From Streptomyces antioxidans (GTDB lineage: Bacteria > Actinomycetota > Actinomycetes > Streptomycetales > Streptomycetaceae): DNA of 64,000 bases. The stretch is from contig NZ_LAKD02000047.1 in the NCBI RefSeq assembly GCF_000968685.2, positions 1 to 64,000 of the forward strand. Direction: 5' to 3'. The notes below the pieces were generated by a model. It did no database searches and had not been told where the DNA came from. It saw nothing but the letters and a program-made list of their open reading frames with translations. This document shows, one piece after another, positions 45,421 through 54,679 of the stretch. Each line of letters begins with the position of its first letter. Positions within the stretch are counted from its first letter, which is position 1. Made by a program: the position numbers and the translations under genes.

Positions 45421-45963
45421 AGGGGAACAACCCACCCCGGTACACCGTCGTGGCGGACGCCCGCACACCGCCGAGCCGTCCGACCGAGGCCCGGGCCGAA
45501 GCCCCGGTTCCGCTTCGCCCCTGGCCCCCAGGGTCGGGGAGCCGACCGTCGCCACGCTCAACTCACCCAGCCGGGGCCTGGGGCCGAGCCCCAGTTACGG
45601 GAAGGGGCGGCGCACACAACCGAGTCATTCGGCCGAGGCCCGGGACACAGACCCGGCTCCACCCCGACCCCTAAACCCCAACGGTCGAGGACCCAACCGT
45701 CACCCCGGTCAACCCACCACCCCCGGGGCCTGGGGCCGAGCCCCAGTTACGGGAAGGGACGGCGCACACAACCGAGTCATTCGGCCGAGGCCCGGGACAC
45801 AGACCCGGCTCCACCCCGACCCCTAAACCCCAACGGTCGAGGACCCAACCGTCACCCCGGTCAACCCACCACCCCCGGGGCCTGGGGCCGAGCCCCAGTT
45901 ACGGGAAGGGGCGGGGAGGGGACAGCCCGCCGCAGGCGGCACGAGCCGCCGTCCAACCACCCC
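45421..45963. repeat. 152 bp tandem repeat array plus G-rich element, copy 3
   Basis: Two near-identical 152 bp units (45573-45724 and 45725-45876, essentially one mismatch), followed by the start of a third (45877-about 45916). The third runs on into the G-rich tail ACAGCCCGCCGCAGGCGG seen at 36-131. A degenerate unit precedes the array (about 45421-45572). Each unit opens with GGGGCCTGGGGCCGAGCCCC. The array ends just after the MFS gene stop. No coding sequence. Confidence 0.88.
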
Positions 45964-48522
45964 CTAGTCCTCGTAGCCCAGTTGGAGATCGCGCTCCGTG
46001 CGGCCACCGCCCGCGACCTGGAGGACCGTCGCCACCGGCGGATAGCCGGAGGCGATCACCGTGTACTCGCCCGCCGACAGGTCGATGAAGCGGAACGCGC
46101 CGTCGGCGCCCGTCGTCGCCGTGTCGACCACATTGCCCGCCGCGTCCAGCAGCGTGACCCGGGCGTCCTCCACCACCCGGCCGCCGGTGGCCCGGACGAC
46201 CCCGCGCAGGACCGCGCCACCGGCCAGTTCAACGTCCTGCCTGGTCTCCCGGGCGGCCTGGACGGTGATCGGGAGTGCGGCGGGGCGGAACGCGGGGGCG
46301 CTGGCGGCGAGGGTGTACTCACCCGCCACCAACTCGTCCATCACATAGTCCCCTTCCCGCCCGCTGCGGGTGGCCGCGACGACCTCGCCGCGGACATCGG
46401 TCAGGGTGACCGTCGCCTCCCTTACGGGTGTGCCGTCAGCCGTAAGGACGGCACCGGCGAGCCGCCCCGCGCCGCCGAGCACCACGTCCAGCTCGACCGG
46501 CCGGTCCCCGACGGTGACGCTGACCGCCCGCGGCTGGTGGCCACCTGCCGCCGCGATCAGGACGTACGACCCGGCGCCCGGTGTGCTCAGCGCGTACCGC
46601 CCGTCCTCCCCGGTGGCACCGCGCCCGATCTGGCGTCCGCCGATGTCGATGAGGGTCAGGGCCGCCCGTGGGACCGAGGTGCCGTCGTGGTGCTGGACCG
46701 TGCCACAGACCGGGACGCCCGCGGTGGGTGGCGGCGCGGTCGGCGAACCGGCCGCTGCGTGCCGGGGCCCGGCGCCCGTGCGCGCGGCGGGCACCACCGG
46801 GTCGTGCAGATCTTGCGGGTCTTGCTGGACGGCATAGTCGGTGTGGGACACCAGAGGTTTCTCCTTCAGGAGGAAGGCGAGCAGGAAGCCCAGGACGAGC
46901 ACCGGCACGAGATAGAGGAAGATCCGCGGCATGGCGTGGGCGTACGCCGCGATGTAGCCGTCGCGCAGGGCGCCCGGCATGGCGTGCACCATCTGCGGGG
47001 TGACCGAGTCGGGGTCGGGCAGACCGGTTCCGTCGCCACCGCTCCCGTACGCCGCTCCGGAGGGCAGGTCGACCCGGAGGCGGTCGGTGAGCCGGTTGGC
47101 GAAGAGCGTGCCGAAGACGGCCGCGCCGACGCTGCCGCCGATCTGCCGGAAGTAGTTGTTGGCGCTGGTGGCCGAGCCGAGGTCGGCCACGGGCACGGAG
47201 TTCTGCACCGCGAGGATGAGCACCGGCAGGACGAGCCCGATGCCGAGCCCGAGGACGCCCATCCACAGGCTGTAGTCCAGGCGGCGGGTGTCCTCCTCCA
47301 GCCGGGAGAGCAGCCACATCCCGGCGATGGAGATCAGCCCGCCGACGACGGGGAAGACCTTGTAGCGGCCGGTGGTGCTGATGAGCTGGCCGGAGAGGAT
47401 GGAGGCCAGCACCATGCCGCCCATCATGGGCACCATCAGCAGCCCCGACTCGGTGGCCGAGACGCCGTCGACCATCTGGAGGAAGGTCGGCAGATAGCTG
47501 GCGGCGCCGAAGAGCGCGACGCCGATGACGGCGCCGATCAGCCCGCTGACGCAGAAGACCGAATCACGGAACAGCCGCATGGGGATGATCGGTTCGGGGA
47601 CGACGCACTCCGCGACGACGAAGAGGACCGCCGAACCCACCGCCCCCAGGGCGAGCCCGAGGATGACGCGGGAGCCCCACGCGTACTCCGTGCCGCCCCA
47701 ACTCGTCAGCAGCACCGCACAGGTGGAGAACAGGGACAGGAACAGCGCGCCCAGATAGTCGAAGCGGGCCCGCCGCGGCGGCTCGGGCACCTTGAGGACG
47801 GCAGCCACGACGGCGAGGGTGAGCAGCCCGAAGGGGACGTTGACGTAGAAGCACCAGCGCCAGGAGGCATGGTCGGTGAAGAACCCGCCGAGCAGCGGCC
47901 CGGCCACCGAGGCGAGACCGAACGCGGCGCCGATGATCCCCATATAGCGGCCACGTTCCCGCGGGGGCACAATATCGGCCATGATCGCCTGGACGCCGAT
48001 CATCAGACCGCCGGCGCCCACGCCCTGTACCGCCCGGAAGGCGATCAGTTCCTCCATCGTGCGTGACCAGCCCGCGAGCGCGGATCCGGCGATGAAGACG
48101 ACGATCGCGAAGACGAAGACGCTCTTACGGCCGATGAGATCGCCCAGCTTGCCGTAGAGCGGCAGCACGACGGTGACCGCGAGGAGGTAGGAGGTCACGG
48201 TCCAGGACATCTTGCCCAGGCCGTGGAGTTCGCCGACCACCTCGGGGAGGGCGGTGGCGACGATGGTCTGGTCGAGCGCCGCGAGCAGCAGCGCGAGCAT
48301 CAGCCCGAAGAAGACCATCCGCACCCGGGCCGGGCTGAGCGGTGCGGGCGCCGGACCGGCGCCGTCCGCCGGGGGCGGCGCCGCCCCCGCCCCGGCGCCG
48401 CCGGTTTCGGTTGCGTCGTCGGTGATGTGGGCGGGAGGGCCCGCCGGTTCGTGCCCGCCGTGCCCGTGGCTCTCTCGCCGCTTCGGCACGGTGGCGCCGG
48501 TGGTCCCGGTGGGTCCGCCCAC
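45964..48522 (-). CDS. DHA2-type MFS exporter fused to three carboxypeptidase-regulatory-like domains
   Basis: 852 aa. After a His/Gly/Pro-rich cytoplasmic N terminus (1-65), residues ~66-560 form a 14-helix drug:H+ antiporter: motif A-like [13 protein letters not shown], antiporter motif C-like GPLLGGFF, and [12 protein letters not shown] in helix 1. After a linker come three Ig-like carboxypeptidase-regulatory domains (about 605-690, 693-770, 775-850; each opens like VxGxV..DGT.V..A.VTL and closes with a YxL or YTV strand). This tail is rare on exporters. GTG start at 48522 behind GGGGAGAAGGAC. Substrate unknown. Confidence 0.9.
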   Translation of the reverse strand: MGGPTGTTGATVPKRRESHGHGGHEPAGPPAHITDDATETGGAGAGAAPPPADGAGPAPAPLSPARVRMVFFGLMLALLLAALDQTIVATALPEVVGELHGLGKMSWTVTSYLLAVTVVLPLYGKLGDLIGRKSVFVFAIVVFIAGSALAGWSRTMEELIAFRAVQGVGAGGLMIGVQAIMADIVPPRERGRYMGIIGAAFGLASVAGPLLGGFFTDHASWRWCFYVNVPFGLLTLAVVAAVLKVPEPPRRARFDYLGALFLSLFSTCAVLLTSWGGTEYAWGSRVILGLALGAVGSAVLFVVAECVVPEPIIPMRLFRDSVFCVSGLIGAVIGVALFGAASYLPTFLQMVDGVSATESGLLMVPMMGGMVLASILSGQLISTTGRYKVFPVVGGLISIAGMWLLSRLEEDTRRLDYSLWMGVLGLGIGLVLPVLILAVQNSVPVADLGSATSANNYFRQIGGSVGAAVFGTLFANRLTDRLRVDLPSGAAYGSGGDGTGLPDPDSVTPQMVHAMPGALRDGYIAAYAHAMPRIFLYLVPVLVLGFLLAFLLKEKPLVSHTDYAVQQDPQDLHDPVVPAARTGAGPRHAAAGSPTAPPPTAGVPVCGTVQHHDGTSVPRAALTLIDIGGRQIGRGATGEDGRYALSTPGAGSYVLIAAAGGHQPRAVSVTVGDRPVELDVVLGGAGRLAGAVLTADGTPVREATVTLTDVRGEVVAATRSGREGDYVMDELVAGEYTLAASAPAFRPAALPITVQAARETRQDVELAGGAVLRGVVRATGGRVVEDARVTLLDAAGNVVDTATTGADGAFRFIDLSAGEYTVIASGYPPVATVLQVAGGGRTERDLQLGYED

Positions 48523-48821
48523 GTCCTTCTCCCCTCGTCACATCTGCGCCGCCCATTTCTCGCATCACGCGCAACGGGGGGCAAACAGCGACGAATCGCC
48601 AACGAGGGGCCGCGGACGGCATTCGCCCCGGTGAGAGTGTGTACGGGGGTATGCGGGACCGCGGAGAAAACCACCCGAACCGGTGAGTGCGACATTCGGT
48701 CCGGGAGAGGGAGCCGGGGAGGGCTCAGGGCGCCACGGGCACCCTGAGCGGCGTCATGAACGGCGCCGCAAGGGCGTCGCGAACTGGGTTGTGAACGGCG
48801 CCAAGAACCGCGCCACAGGCG
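48523..48821. other. Intergenic region between the exporter and SRPBCC genes
   Basis: About 300 bp holding the promoter of the exporter gene on the minus strand and the 3' flank of the SRPBCC gene. I see a direct repeat of TGAACGGCGCC (around 48755 and 48790) and no gene with codon bias. Confidence 0.4.
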
Positions 48822-49265
48822 CTATTCGGCCGTCTCGGCGGCGAGCTTGGCCAGCAGTCCGTCGTAAATCCGGGCCAGCCCCTTGGGGGCGAAGGTCCGC
48901 TCGAAGAAGCCGCCGATGCCGGTCGCGCCGGTCCAGGTCGAGGTGACGACGACCCGCGACTTACCCTCACCCGCCGGGGTGACGGTCCAGGTGGTCACCA
49001 TCGAGGAGTTGCGGTCCTTCTCGATCAGCTGGCCGTCGGACGGCTCGGAGACCTCCAGCAGGCAGTCGCGCACCCGCTTGCTGGTGGCCTGGAGCTTCCA
49101 GTGCACGACGGTGCCCTCGCCGTCGCCGCCCTCGCGCACCTCGTACTCGCTGAACTGCTGCGGGAGGAGCCGGGGGCGAGTGTCGCGGTAGTCGGCGAGT
49201 GCGTCGAACACATCCTCGGGCTTACCCGTGACGATCCGCTCCGTGGTGGCCTCGACCTGCCCCAT
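48822..49265 (-). CDS. SRPBCC (START-like) family protein
   Basis: 147 aa single-domain SRPBCC fold protein. Typical features are the N-terminal strand EATTERIVTGKPEDVFDAL, a central VHWKLQATSKRVRDC and the long C-terminal helix ARIYDGLLAKLAAE. The hydrophobic pocket could bind a lipid or ring compound; many such proteins are annotated as polyketide cyclase/dehydrase-like without proof. ATG at 49265 behind GGAAGGAA. Divergent from a radical SAM gene. Confidence 0.82.
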   Translation of the reverse strand: MGQVEATTERIVTGKPEDVFDALADYRDTRPRLLPQQFSEYEVREGGDGEGTVVHWKLQATSKRVRDCLLEVSEPSDGQLIEKDRNSSMVTTWTVTPAGEGKSRVVVTSTWTGATGIGGFFERTFAPKGLARIYDGLLAKLAAETAE

Positions 49266-49360
49266 CGCATTTCCTTCCGCCCTCGACGTGGCGCCTTCAG
49301 CCCATGGCGCCCTGACAGGCGCAAGCCAACCACCTCAGCGGCACCGGCCCAAATCCGGGG

Positions 49361-49391
49361 TTGACGAAAATCAATCACACATGTGTTCTAT
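49361..49391 (+). promoter_or_regulatory. Candidate promoter/operator of the radical SAM gene
   Basis: TTGACG (49361-49366), then a perfect palindrome ACACATGTGT (49377-49386) and TTCTAT (49386-49391; 19 bp spacing, not ideal). The palindrome merges with GTTC, resembling one half of a GAAC-N4-GTTC LexA box. ATG of the gene is at 49425. Confidence 0.35.
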
Positions 49392-49424
49392 TGTGGTATC
49401 GAGCGAGACCCGGAGGTGGCTGCG

Positions 49425-50477
49425 ATGCGCTGGGACAACCTGACCCGAGACGACGCGGCGGCCACCCCCGCCCTCTTCGCCGCGGACGCGGTGACCACCC
49501 GCACCTTCGACACCCCGGAGTTCCGCGGCATCACCTTCCACGAGATCCGGGCGCGCTCGATCATCAACCGGGTGCCCGGAGCCTCCCGGATGCCGTTCGA
49601 GTGGACGGTGAACCCGTACCGCGGCTGCAGCCACGCCTGCGTGTACTGCTTCGCGCGCAAGACCCACAGCTATCTCGACCTGGACACCGGGATCGGCTTC
49701 GACTCCCAGATCGTGGTGAAGACCAATGCGCCGGAGCTGCTCCGCCGCGAGCTGGCCTCCCGCCGCTGGACCGGCGAGCACATCGCCATGGGCACCAATG
49801 TGGACTGCTACCAGCGCGCCGAGGGCCGGTACCAGCTCATGCCCGGCATCCTTACGGCGCTCACCGAGCGCACAAACCCCTTCTCGATCCTCACCAAGGG
49901 CACCCTGATCCTGCGCGATCTGGAGCTGCTGCGGCGGGCCTCGCGCGTCACCGACATCGGCGTCTCGGTCTCGGTCGGCTTCACCGACGGCGAGCTGTGG
50001 CGCACCGTCGAACCGGGCACGCCCTCGCCCGAGCGGCGGCTGGACGCCGTACGGACGCTGTCCTCCCACGGGATCCCGTGCGGGGTGCTGATGGCCCCGG
50101 TGATCCCCTTCCTCAGCGACTCCCCCGAGCAGCTGCGGGCCACCGTAAGGGCGATCGCGGAGGCCGGTGCCAGCTCCGTGACCCCGCTGGTGCTCCATCT
50201 GCGCCCGGGCGCCCGCGAGTGGTTCACCGCCTGGCTCACCCACCACCACCCACGGCTGCTGCGGCGGTACGACGCGCTGTACGAGGGCGGGGCCTACGCC
50301 CCGAAGTGGTACCAGCGACGGATCACCGGGATGGTGCACGACTTCGCCGCCGAGTACGGCATCGGCCCGTACGCGTCGGGGGCCCACCGCAAGGTGTCCG
50401 AGGAGTCGGACGCCGGGACCGGGGAGGAGCCGGACGCCGGGGCCGGCTCGCCACCGGCCCAGCTGACCCTGCTCTGA
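49425..50477 (+). CDS. Rv2578c-family radical SAM protein
   Basis: 350 aa radical SAM enzyme. The [4Fe-4S] cluster motif CX3CX2C is seen in NPYRGCSHACVYCFAR, typical of the Rv2578c/SPL-like group. Other segments: GTNVDCYQRAEGRYQLMPGIL, TKGTLILRDLELL and YAPKWYQRRI. The family is related to spore photoproduct lyase-type proteins, but the reaction is unknown. A short acidic, variable tail (EEPDAGAGS) ends the protein. The start is the ATG at 49425 behind CGGAGG; an upstream in-frame ATG at 49383 lies in the palindrome. Confidence 0.88.
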   Translation: MRWDNLTRDDAAATPALFAADAVTTRTFDTPEFRGITFHEIRARSIINRVPGASRMPFEWTVNPYRGCSHACVYCFARKTHSYLDLDTGIGFDSQIVVKTNAPELLRRELASRRWTGEHIAMGTNVDCYQRAEGRYQLMPGILTALTERTNPFSILTKGTLILRDLELLRRASRVTDIGVSVSVGFTDGELWRTVEPGTPSPERRLDAVRTLSSHGIPCGVLMAPVIPFLSDSPEQLRATVRAIAEAGASSVTPLVLHLRPGAREWFTAWLTHHHPRLLRRYDALYEGGAYAPKWYQRRITGMVHDFAAEYGIGPYASGAHRKVSEESDAGTGEEPDAGAGSPPAQLTLL

Positions 50478-50549
50478 AAACCCGGTCCGGCGTCACCGCG
50501 GCCCGCCCAGGTGTCACCGGTGCTCTGGAAAGCCCGCCCCACGCACCCC

Positions 50550-51257
50550 TCACGGCACCCGCGCCTCACCCACCTTCTCCGCCGCGCCGCCCTCGCCCAC
50601 CTTCTCCGCCGCGCCGCCCTCGCCCGCCGGCTCCGGCGCGCCCCCGCCCGTGACGGCGCCCTCGCCGGTGATCCGGGCCAGCGCGGCCGCCGCCGCGGCG
50701 CTGAGGCGCAGGTGCTCGGCGGCGGCGGTCAGGGCCGGGATGGCGCGCTCGTCGCCGATCGCGCCCAGGCCCTCCACACAGGCGCGGGCGATCGCCCAGT
50801 GCCGGTCACGCGCCGCCAACTGCCGTTCCAGGGCGGCCACCAGGGCCGGTACGGACTCCGGGGCCCGCAGCTCGACCAGCAGCCGGATGGGGTGCAGGGA
50901 GTACGCGGTGCGCAGCGGGTTCGTGGCCAGGGCGGCGGCGGCCCGCGCGGTGCGCGGATCGCTGAGGCGGGCCAGCACCCGGGCGGCGGTCGCACAGCGG
51001 GCCGGTTCGCGGTAGTTGAGCAGGAGGACGAGGGTTTCGAAGGCCCGGCGGTCTCCGGCGCTGCCGAGCACGAAGGCGGCCGTCTCCCGGGCCCACAGCG
51101 GCTGCTCCGGCGCGACGAGGATGCGGGCGAGCTGTTCGCGCGCGGCAGGGGTGCCCTGGCGCACGAGCGCGAGCAGTGAGGCATGGGCCGCGGTTTCCTG
51201 CGGGGTTGAGAGCGAGGCCCGTACCCGCTCCGTCAGCGTCCGGAATTCATCGTCCAT
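50550..51257 (-). CDS. HEAT-repeat protein
   Basis: 235 aa all-helical protein made of HEAT/PBS-lyase-like repeats: WARETAAFVLGSAGDRRAFETL, PARCATAARVLARLSDPRTA, ARACVEGLGAIGDERAIPAL. These form a protein-binding scaffold. The C-terminal ~35 residues are a disordered tail with two exact nine-residue repeats (GEGGAAEKV), encoded by a 27 bp tandem repeat at 50572-50625. No catalytic residues are seen. Divergent from the dehydrogenase gene at 51652. Confidence 0.78.
   Translation of the reverse strand: MDDEFRTLTERVRASLSTPQETAAHASLLALVRQGTPAAREQLARILVAPEQPLWARETAAFVLGSAGDRRAFETLVLLLNYREPARCATAARVLARLSDPRTARAAAALATNPLRTAYSLHPIRLLVELRAPESVPALVAALERQLAARDRHWAIARACVEGLGAIGDERAIPALTAAAEHLRLSAAAAAALARITGEGAVTGGGAPEPAGEGGAAEKVGEGGAAEKVGEARVP
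50572..50625 (-). repeat. 27 bp perfect tandem repeat in the HEAT-protein gene
   Basis: Two identical 27 bp copies (50572-50598, 50599-50625), in frame, adding nine codons per unit to the C-terminal tail. Likely to vary in copy number between strains. Confidence 0.85.
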
Positions 51258-51323
51258 ACGAGGTCTCCCCTCCCCGGTGGGCCGTGTTCCGGCACGGCCT
51301 CACTGTGAGCTCTGGCATCTTGG

Positions 51324-51337
51324 TTACCCGCGAGTTA
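51324..51337. promoter_or_regulatory. Imperfect palindrome upstream of the dehydrogenase gene
   Basis: TTACCCGCGAGTTA (51324-51337) is symmetric at 10 of 14 positions around CGCG, like operators of TetR-type acyl-CoA regulators. It lies in the 394 bp gap (51258-51651) between the divergent HEAT and dehydrogenase genes. I see no other clear element and no gene in that gap. Confidence 0.35.
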
Positions 51338-51651
51338 ATATGGCGACACGAGTAGCACCCCTGCTCCGGCGGCCTGGTGACGCAGCCGCCTTGTGTGACG
51401 TCGGTTCGGCAGTTCCAGAACAGCAGTTGAGGCACGGCCCCGGGACAGGGCCGGCCGCGTGTCTCCCACGGGCAGTTTCCTCCGTGCGGCGCTGTCCGTA
51501 AGGGAGCGTGCAAGCCCTTCCACCGGGGATTCGTGTCAGCCGCACCAGCCCCCCGCGCGTGCGTGGCGTGAACGGCAGTAGTGGCATGACACGAGCTCCC
51601 CTCAGTCGTCACTTCATCCCCGCATCCGGGGAACACCCTCTGGAGTCCGCG

Positions 51652-53490
51652 ATGGACCGTCTCCCACACACCGGCGTCAGCACTACGTCCCCCTCTGATC
51701 TCTCCCCCTCCCGGGCCCCGCTCACTACTGTCGCCGTCGTCGGGCTCGGCACGATGGGCACCGGCATCGCCGAGATCCTGGCCCGGACGGGCCGCGAGGT
51801 GATCGGCATCGACATCGACGAAGGCGCCTGCCGCCGCGCCGTCACCGCGCTCGAGGTCGCTACCGCCCGTGCCGTGGACCGCGAGCGGATCGGCGAGCCG
51901 GAGCGGGCCGGGATCCTCGGCCGCTTCCGCGTCTCCACTGATCTGCGCGCCGCCGCCGGCGCGGAACTGGTGATCGAGGTGGTGCCGGAGGACTACGACA
52001 CCAAGCACGAGGTCTTCGCCGAGCTGGACACCGTCGTCAGCCCCTCGACGATCCTCGCGACCGGCACCAACGCGCTGTCGGTGACCCGGCTGGCCGCCGA
52101 ATCCGCCCATCCGGAGCGGGTCTTGGGCCTCCACTTCTTCAATCCGGCGCCCGCGATGAGGCTCGTGGAGGTCGTCTCCAGCGTGCTGACCGCCCCCGCG
52201 GCCATCGACGCGGTCACCGCGCTCGCCCGCGACCTGGGCAAGGAGCCGGTGGCACTCGGCGACCGGCCCGGGTTCGTGGCCGACGGGCTGCTGTTCGGCT
52301 ATCTGAACCAGGCCGCCGCGATGTACGAGGCCAAGTACGCGGCGCGGGAGGACATCGACGCCGCGATGAAGCTCGGCTGCGGGCTGCCGATGGGCCCGCT
52401 GGCCCTGCTCGACCTGATCGGCGTCGACACCGCCCGCACCGTCCTGGAGGCCATGTACGCCGCCTCCGGCGACCGGTTGCACGCGCCCGCACCCATCCTG
52501 GGGCAGCTCGCCCAGGCCGGGCTCACCGGCCGTAAGGCGGGCCGCGGCTTCTACACCTACGAGGCGCCGGGCAGCGGCACCATCGTCCCGGACGCCGCGA
52601 CGGCCGAGGGGGCGCACTCCACCGAGGGGGCGCGCCCCGTGCGCGCCGTCGGCGTCGCCGGATCGGGCACGATGGCCTCCGGGATCGCCGAGGTCTTCGC
52701 CAAGGCGGGCCTCGAGGTGGTGCTGGCGGGGCGGACCCTGGAGAAGGCCACGGCGGCGAAGGCCCGGATAGCGAAGTCCCTGCAGAGGTCGGTGTCCAAG
52801 GGGCGGATGACCGAGGAGGCGCGGGATCAGGCGCTGGCGCGGGTCGCCCCGGCCGACGCGCTCGACGCGTTCGCCGAGGTGGATCTGGCCGTGGAGGCGG
52901 TGGCCGAGGACCTGGTGGTCAAGCAGGAGCTGTTCCGGGTGCTGGACAAGGTCTGCAAACCGGGCGCGGTGCTGGCCACGACCACCTCCTCGCTGCCGGT
53001 CGTCGCCTGCGCACGGGCGACCTCGCGCCCGCAGGACGTGGTGGGCCTGCACTTCTTCAACCCGGCGCCCGCGATGAAGCTGGTCGAGGTGGTGCACACC
53101 GTGCTGACCGCGGACGAGGTGCGCGCGACCGCGCACGCGGTGTGCGCGGCGGTGCGCAAACACCCGGTGGACTGCGGCGACCGGGCGGGCTTCATCGTGA
53201 ACGCCCTGCTGTTCCCGTACCTCAACAACGCGGTGAAGATGGTCCAGGAGCACTACGCCACCCCGGACGCCATCGACGCCGCGATGAAGCTGGGCGGCGG
53301 CTATCCGATGGGCCCCTTCGAACTGCTCGACGTCGTGGGGCTCGATGTGTCGCTGGCCATCGAGCAGGTGCTGCACCGGGAGTTCCGCGAGCCGGGCCTG
53401 GCACCGGCGCCGCTGCTGGAGCATCTGGTGGCCGCCGGGTGCCTCGGGCGGAAGACCGGGCGCGGCTTCCGCGAGTATGCCCAAGCCTGA
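51652..53490 (+). CDS. Tandem-fused 3-hydroxyacyl-CoA (3-hydroxybutyryl-CoA) dehydrogenase
   Basis: 612 aa protein made of two complete 3-hydroxyacyl-CoA dehydrogenase modules. Module 1 (about 25-310) has the NAD motif VGLGTMGTGIAEILA and GLHFFNPAPAMRLVEVV. Module 2 (about 325-610) has VAGSGTMASGIAEVFA and GLHFFNPAPAMKLVEVV. Each has the C-terminal PMGPLALLDLIG or PMGPFELLDVVG helix region. Either module could interconvert acetoacetyl-CoA and 3-hydroxybutyryl-CoA, feeding the crotonyl-CoA step encoded downstream. ATG at 51652 behind TGGAG. The upstream open frame to 51508 lacks a ribosome-binding site. Confidence 0.9.
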   Translation: MDRLPHTGVSTTSPSDLSPSRAPLTTVAVVGLGTMGTGIAEILARTGREVIGIDIDEGACRRAVTALEVATARAVDRERIGEPERAGILGRFRVSTDLRAAAGAELVIEVVPEDYDTKHEVFAELDTVVSPSTILATGTNALSVTRLAAESAHPERVLGLHFFNPAPAMRLVEVVSSVLTAPAAIDAVTALARDLGKEPVALGDRPGFVADGLLFGYLNQAAAMYEAKYAAREDIDAAMKLGCGLPMGPLALLDLIGVDTARTVLEAMYAASGDRLHAPAPILGQLAQAGLTGRKAGRGFYTYEAPGSGTIVPDAATAEGAHSTEGARPVRAVGVAGSGTMASGIAEVFAKAGLEVVLAGRTLEKATAAKARIAKSLQRSVSKGRMTEEARDQALARVAPADALDAFAEVDLAVEAVAEDLVVKQELFRVLDKVCKPGAVLATTTSSLPVVACARATSRPQDVVGLHFFNPAPAMKLVEVVHTVLTADEVRATAHAVCAAVRKHPVDCGDRAGFIVNALLFPYLNNAVKMVQEHYATPDAIDAAMKLGGGYPMGPFELLDVVGLDVSLAIEQVLHREFREPGLAPAPLLEHLVAAGCLGRKTGRGFREYAQA

Positions 53491-53605
53491 GTACGCCTCC
53501 GGGTGGGGCGGACCGTCTGACTCCGGCTCCCGGTGGGGCGGGCTGCTGGAGCCTTCCACCGGTCTGCCCCCGCACCGGCACTCACAAGCGTGTTACGTTC
53601 CCCAC

Positions 53606-54436
53606 ATGTCCCAGCCCGTGAAGGCCACGCGTACGGAGCGTACGAAGCGAACCCCCTCATCCGGTGGCGGCGAGAGCGCGGGAAGCCGCCGCGCCGCGGC
53701 CCAGCGTCTGTCGATGCGCCGCAAACTCGCGGCCGCGGCGATGGAGTTGTTCGCGACGAAGGGGTACGAGGGGACGACCGTCGACGAGATCGCGGCCAGG
53801 GCGGGGGTGGCCCGGCGCACCTTCTTCCGGCACTTCCGCTCCAAGGAGGAGGCGATCTTCCCGGACCACGATGACACGCTGGTGCGGGCGGCGGCGGTGC
53901 TGGACGCGGCGCCTCCGCACGAGAACCCCCTCGACACCGTGTGCCGTGGGATCAAGGAGGTCATGCGGATGTACGCGGCCTCGCCCGCCGTCTCCGTGGA
54001 GCGCTACCGGCTGACCCGTGAGGTACCGGCGCTGCGGGAGCGGGAGATCGCCTCGGTGGCCCGCTACGAGCGGCTGTTCACCCGCTATCTGCTGGGCCAC
54101 TTCGACGAGGGTGCCCACCACGACGGCGATGACGATCCGCTGCTGGCCGAGGTCGCCGCGTCGGCCGTGGTCACGGCCCACAACCATGTGCTGCGGCGCT
54201 GGCTGCGGGCGGGCGGCCAGGGCGATCTGGAGTCCCAGCTGGACCATGCCTTCGCGATCGTCCGCGAGACGTTCGGGAGCGGCATCGGGGGACGCCCCGC
54301 CGTGGCCGGGGCCGTGGGGCGCCCCGCGGCGGCGGTCTCGGCGTCGGAGGAGGACGAGGTGGTGGTGATGGTGGCGCGGACGGACGCGCCGCTGACGGAG
54401 GTCATGCGCACCATCAAGGAAGCGCTGCGCCGGTAG
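53606..54436 (+). CDS. TetR-family regulator
   Basis: 276 aa TetR-type repressor. A basic, Ser-rich N-terminal extension of ~35 residues precedes the helix-turn-helix (AAAAMELFATKGYEGTTVDEIAARAGVARRTFFRHFRSKE, given here for position, residues about 42-82, in pieces below 20: TVDEIAARAGVARRTFFRHF). The C-terminal domain is larger than usual and ends in an acidic/hydrophobic stretch (EEDEVVVMVARTDAPL). It lies between the 3-hydroxyacyl-CoA dehydrogenase and ccr, as in other Streptomyces, so it probably controls the ethylmalonyl-CoA genes. ATG at 53606. Followed by a 15 bp stem terminator. Confidence 0.88.
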   Translation: MSQPVKATRTERTKRTPSSGGGESAGSRRAAAQRLSMRRKLAAAAMELFATKGYEGTTVDEIAARAGVARRTFFRHFRSKEEAIFPDHDDTLVRAAAVLDAAPPHENPLDTVCRGIKEVMRMYAASPAVSVERYRLTREVPALREREIASVARYERLFTRYLLGHFDEGAHHDGDDDPLLAEVAASAVVTAHNHVLRRWLRAGGQGDLESQLDHAFAIVRETFGSGIGGRPAVAGAVGRPAAAVSASEEDEVVVMVARTDAPLTEVMRTIKEALRR

Positions 54437-54561
54437 CACTGTCGCTTGGGGTTCGCCCGGGTCGCTGGTCCTGGGGTGCCCTCAGGATGGAGGGCCGGAT
54501 CTGCCCCTCCCGCGGGCGGCGGTCAGTCGCCTGGAAGCCGACACGATCCCGTACGCACAAC

Positions 54562-54595
54562 ACAACGGCCGCCCTCATGCGAGGGCGGCCGTTGT
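54562..54595 (+). terminator. Hairpin terminator after the TetR gene
   Basis: Perfect 15 bp stem ACAACGGCCGCCCTC (54562-54576) with GAGGGCGGCCGTTGT (54581-54595), loop ATGC. It insulates the regulator gene from the ccr operon. Confidence 0.82.
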
Positions 54596-54650
54596 TGCTC
54601 ATATGTGCACTGGGGATGACAACTGAGGGAAATTGTTGGCACCCAGTGTC

Positions 54651-54679
54651 TTGCGAGGTGGCACAGCGTGCCATACGGT
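54651..54679 (+). promoter_or_regulatory. Promoter with embedded operator for the ccr operon
   Basis: TTGCGA (54651-54656), exactly 17 bp, TACGGT (54674-54679). The spacer holds the perfect palindrome TGGCAC-AGC-GTGCCA (54659-54673), which abuts the -10. A bound repressor would occlude RNA polymerase. The leader to the ATG at 54902 is about 215 nt, and I find no gene or clear structure in it. Confidence 0.6.

Noticed and set aside
45266-45826. 186-codon frame in the repeat block, and a similar one at 44576-45145
   Set aside because: They follow the repeat units, have no codon bias or ribosome-binding site, and repeat themselves with the 152 bp period.
44888-45963. CRISPR array or phage attachment site in the repeat block
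   Set aside because: Repeat units are contiguous, without unique spacers, and no cas or integrase gene is present.
49377-49388. A true LexA (SOS) box before the radical SAM gene
   Set aside because: Only the GTTC half matches; the left half is ACAC, not GAAC.
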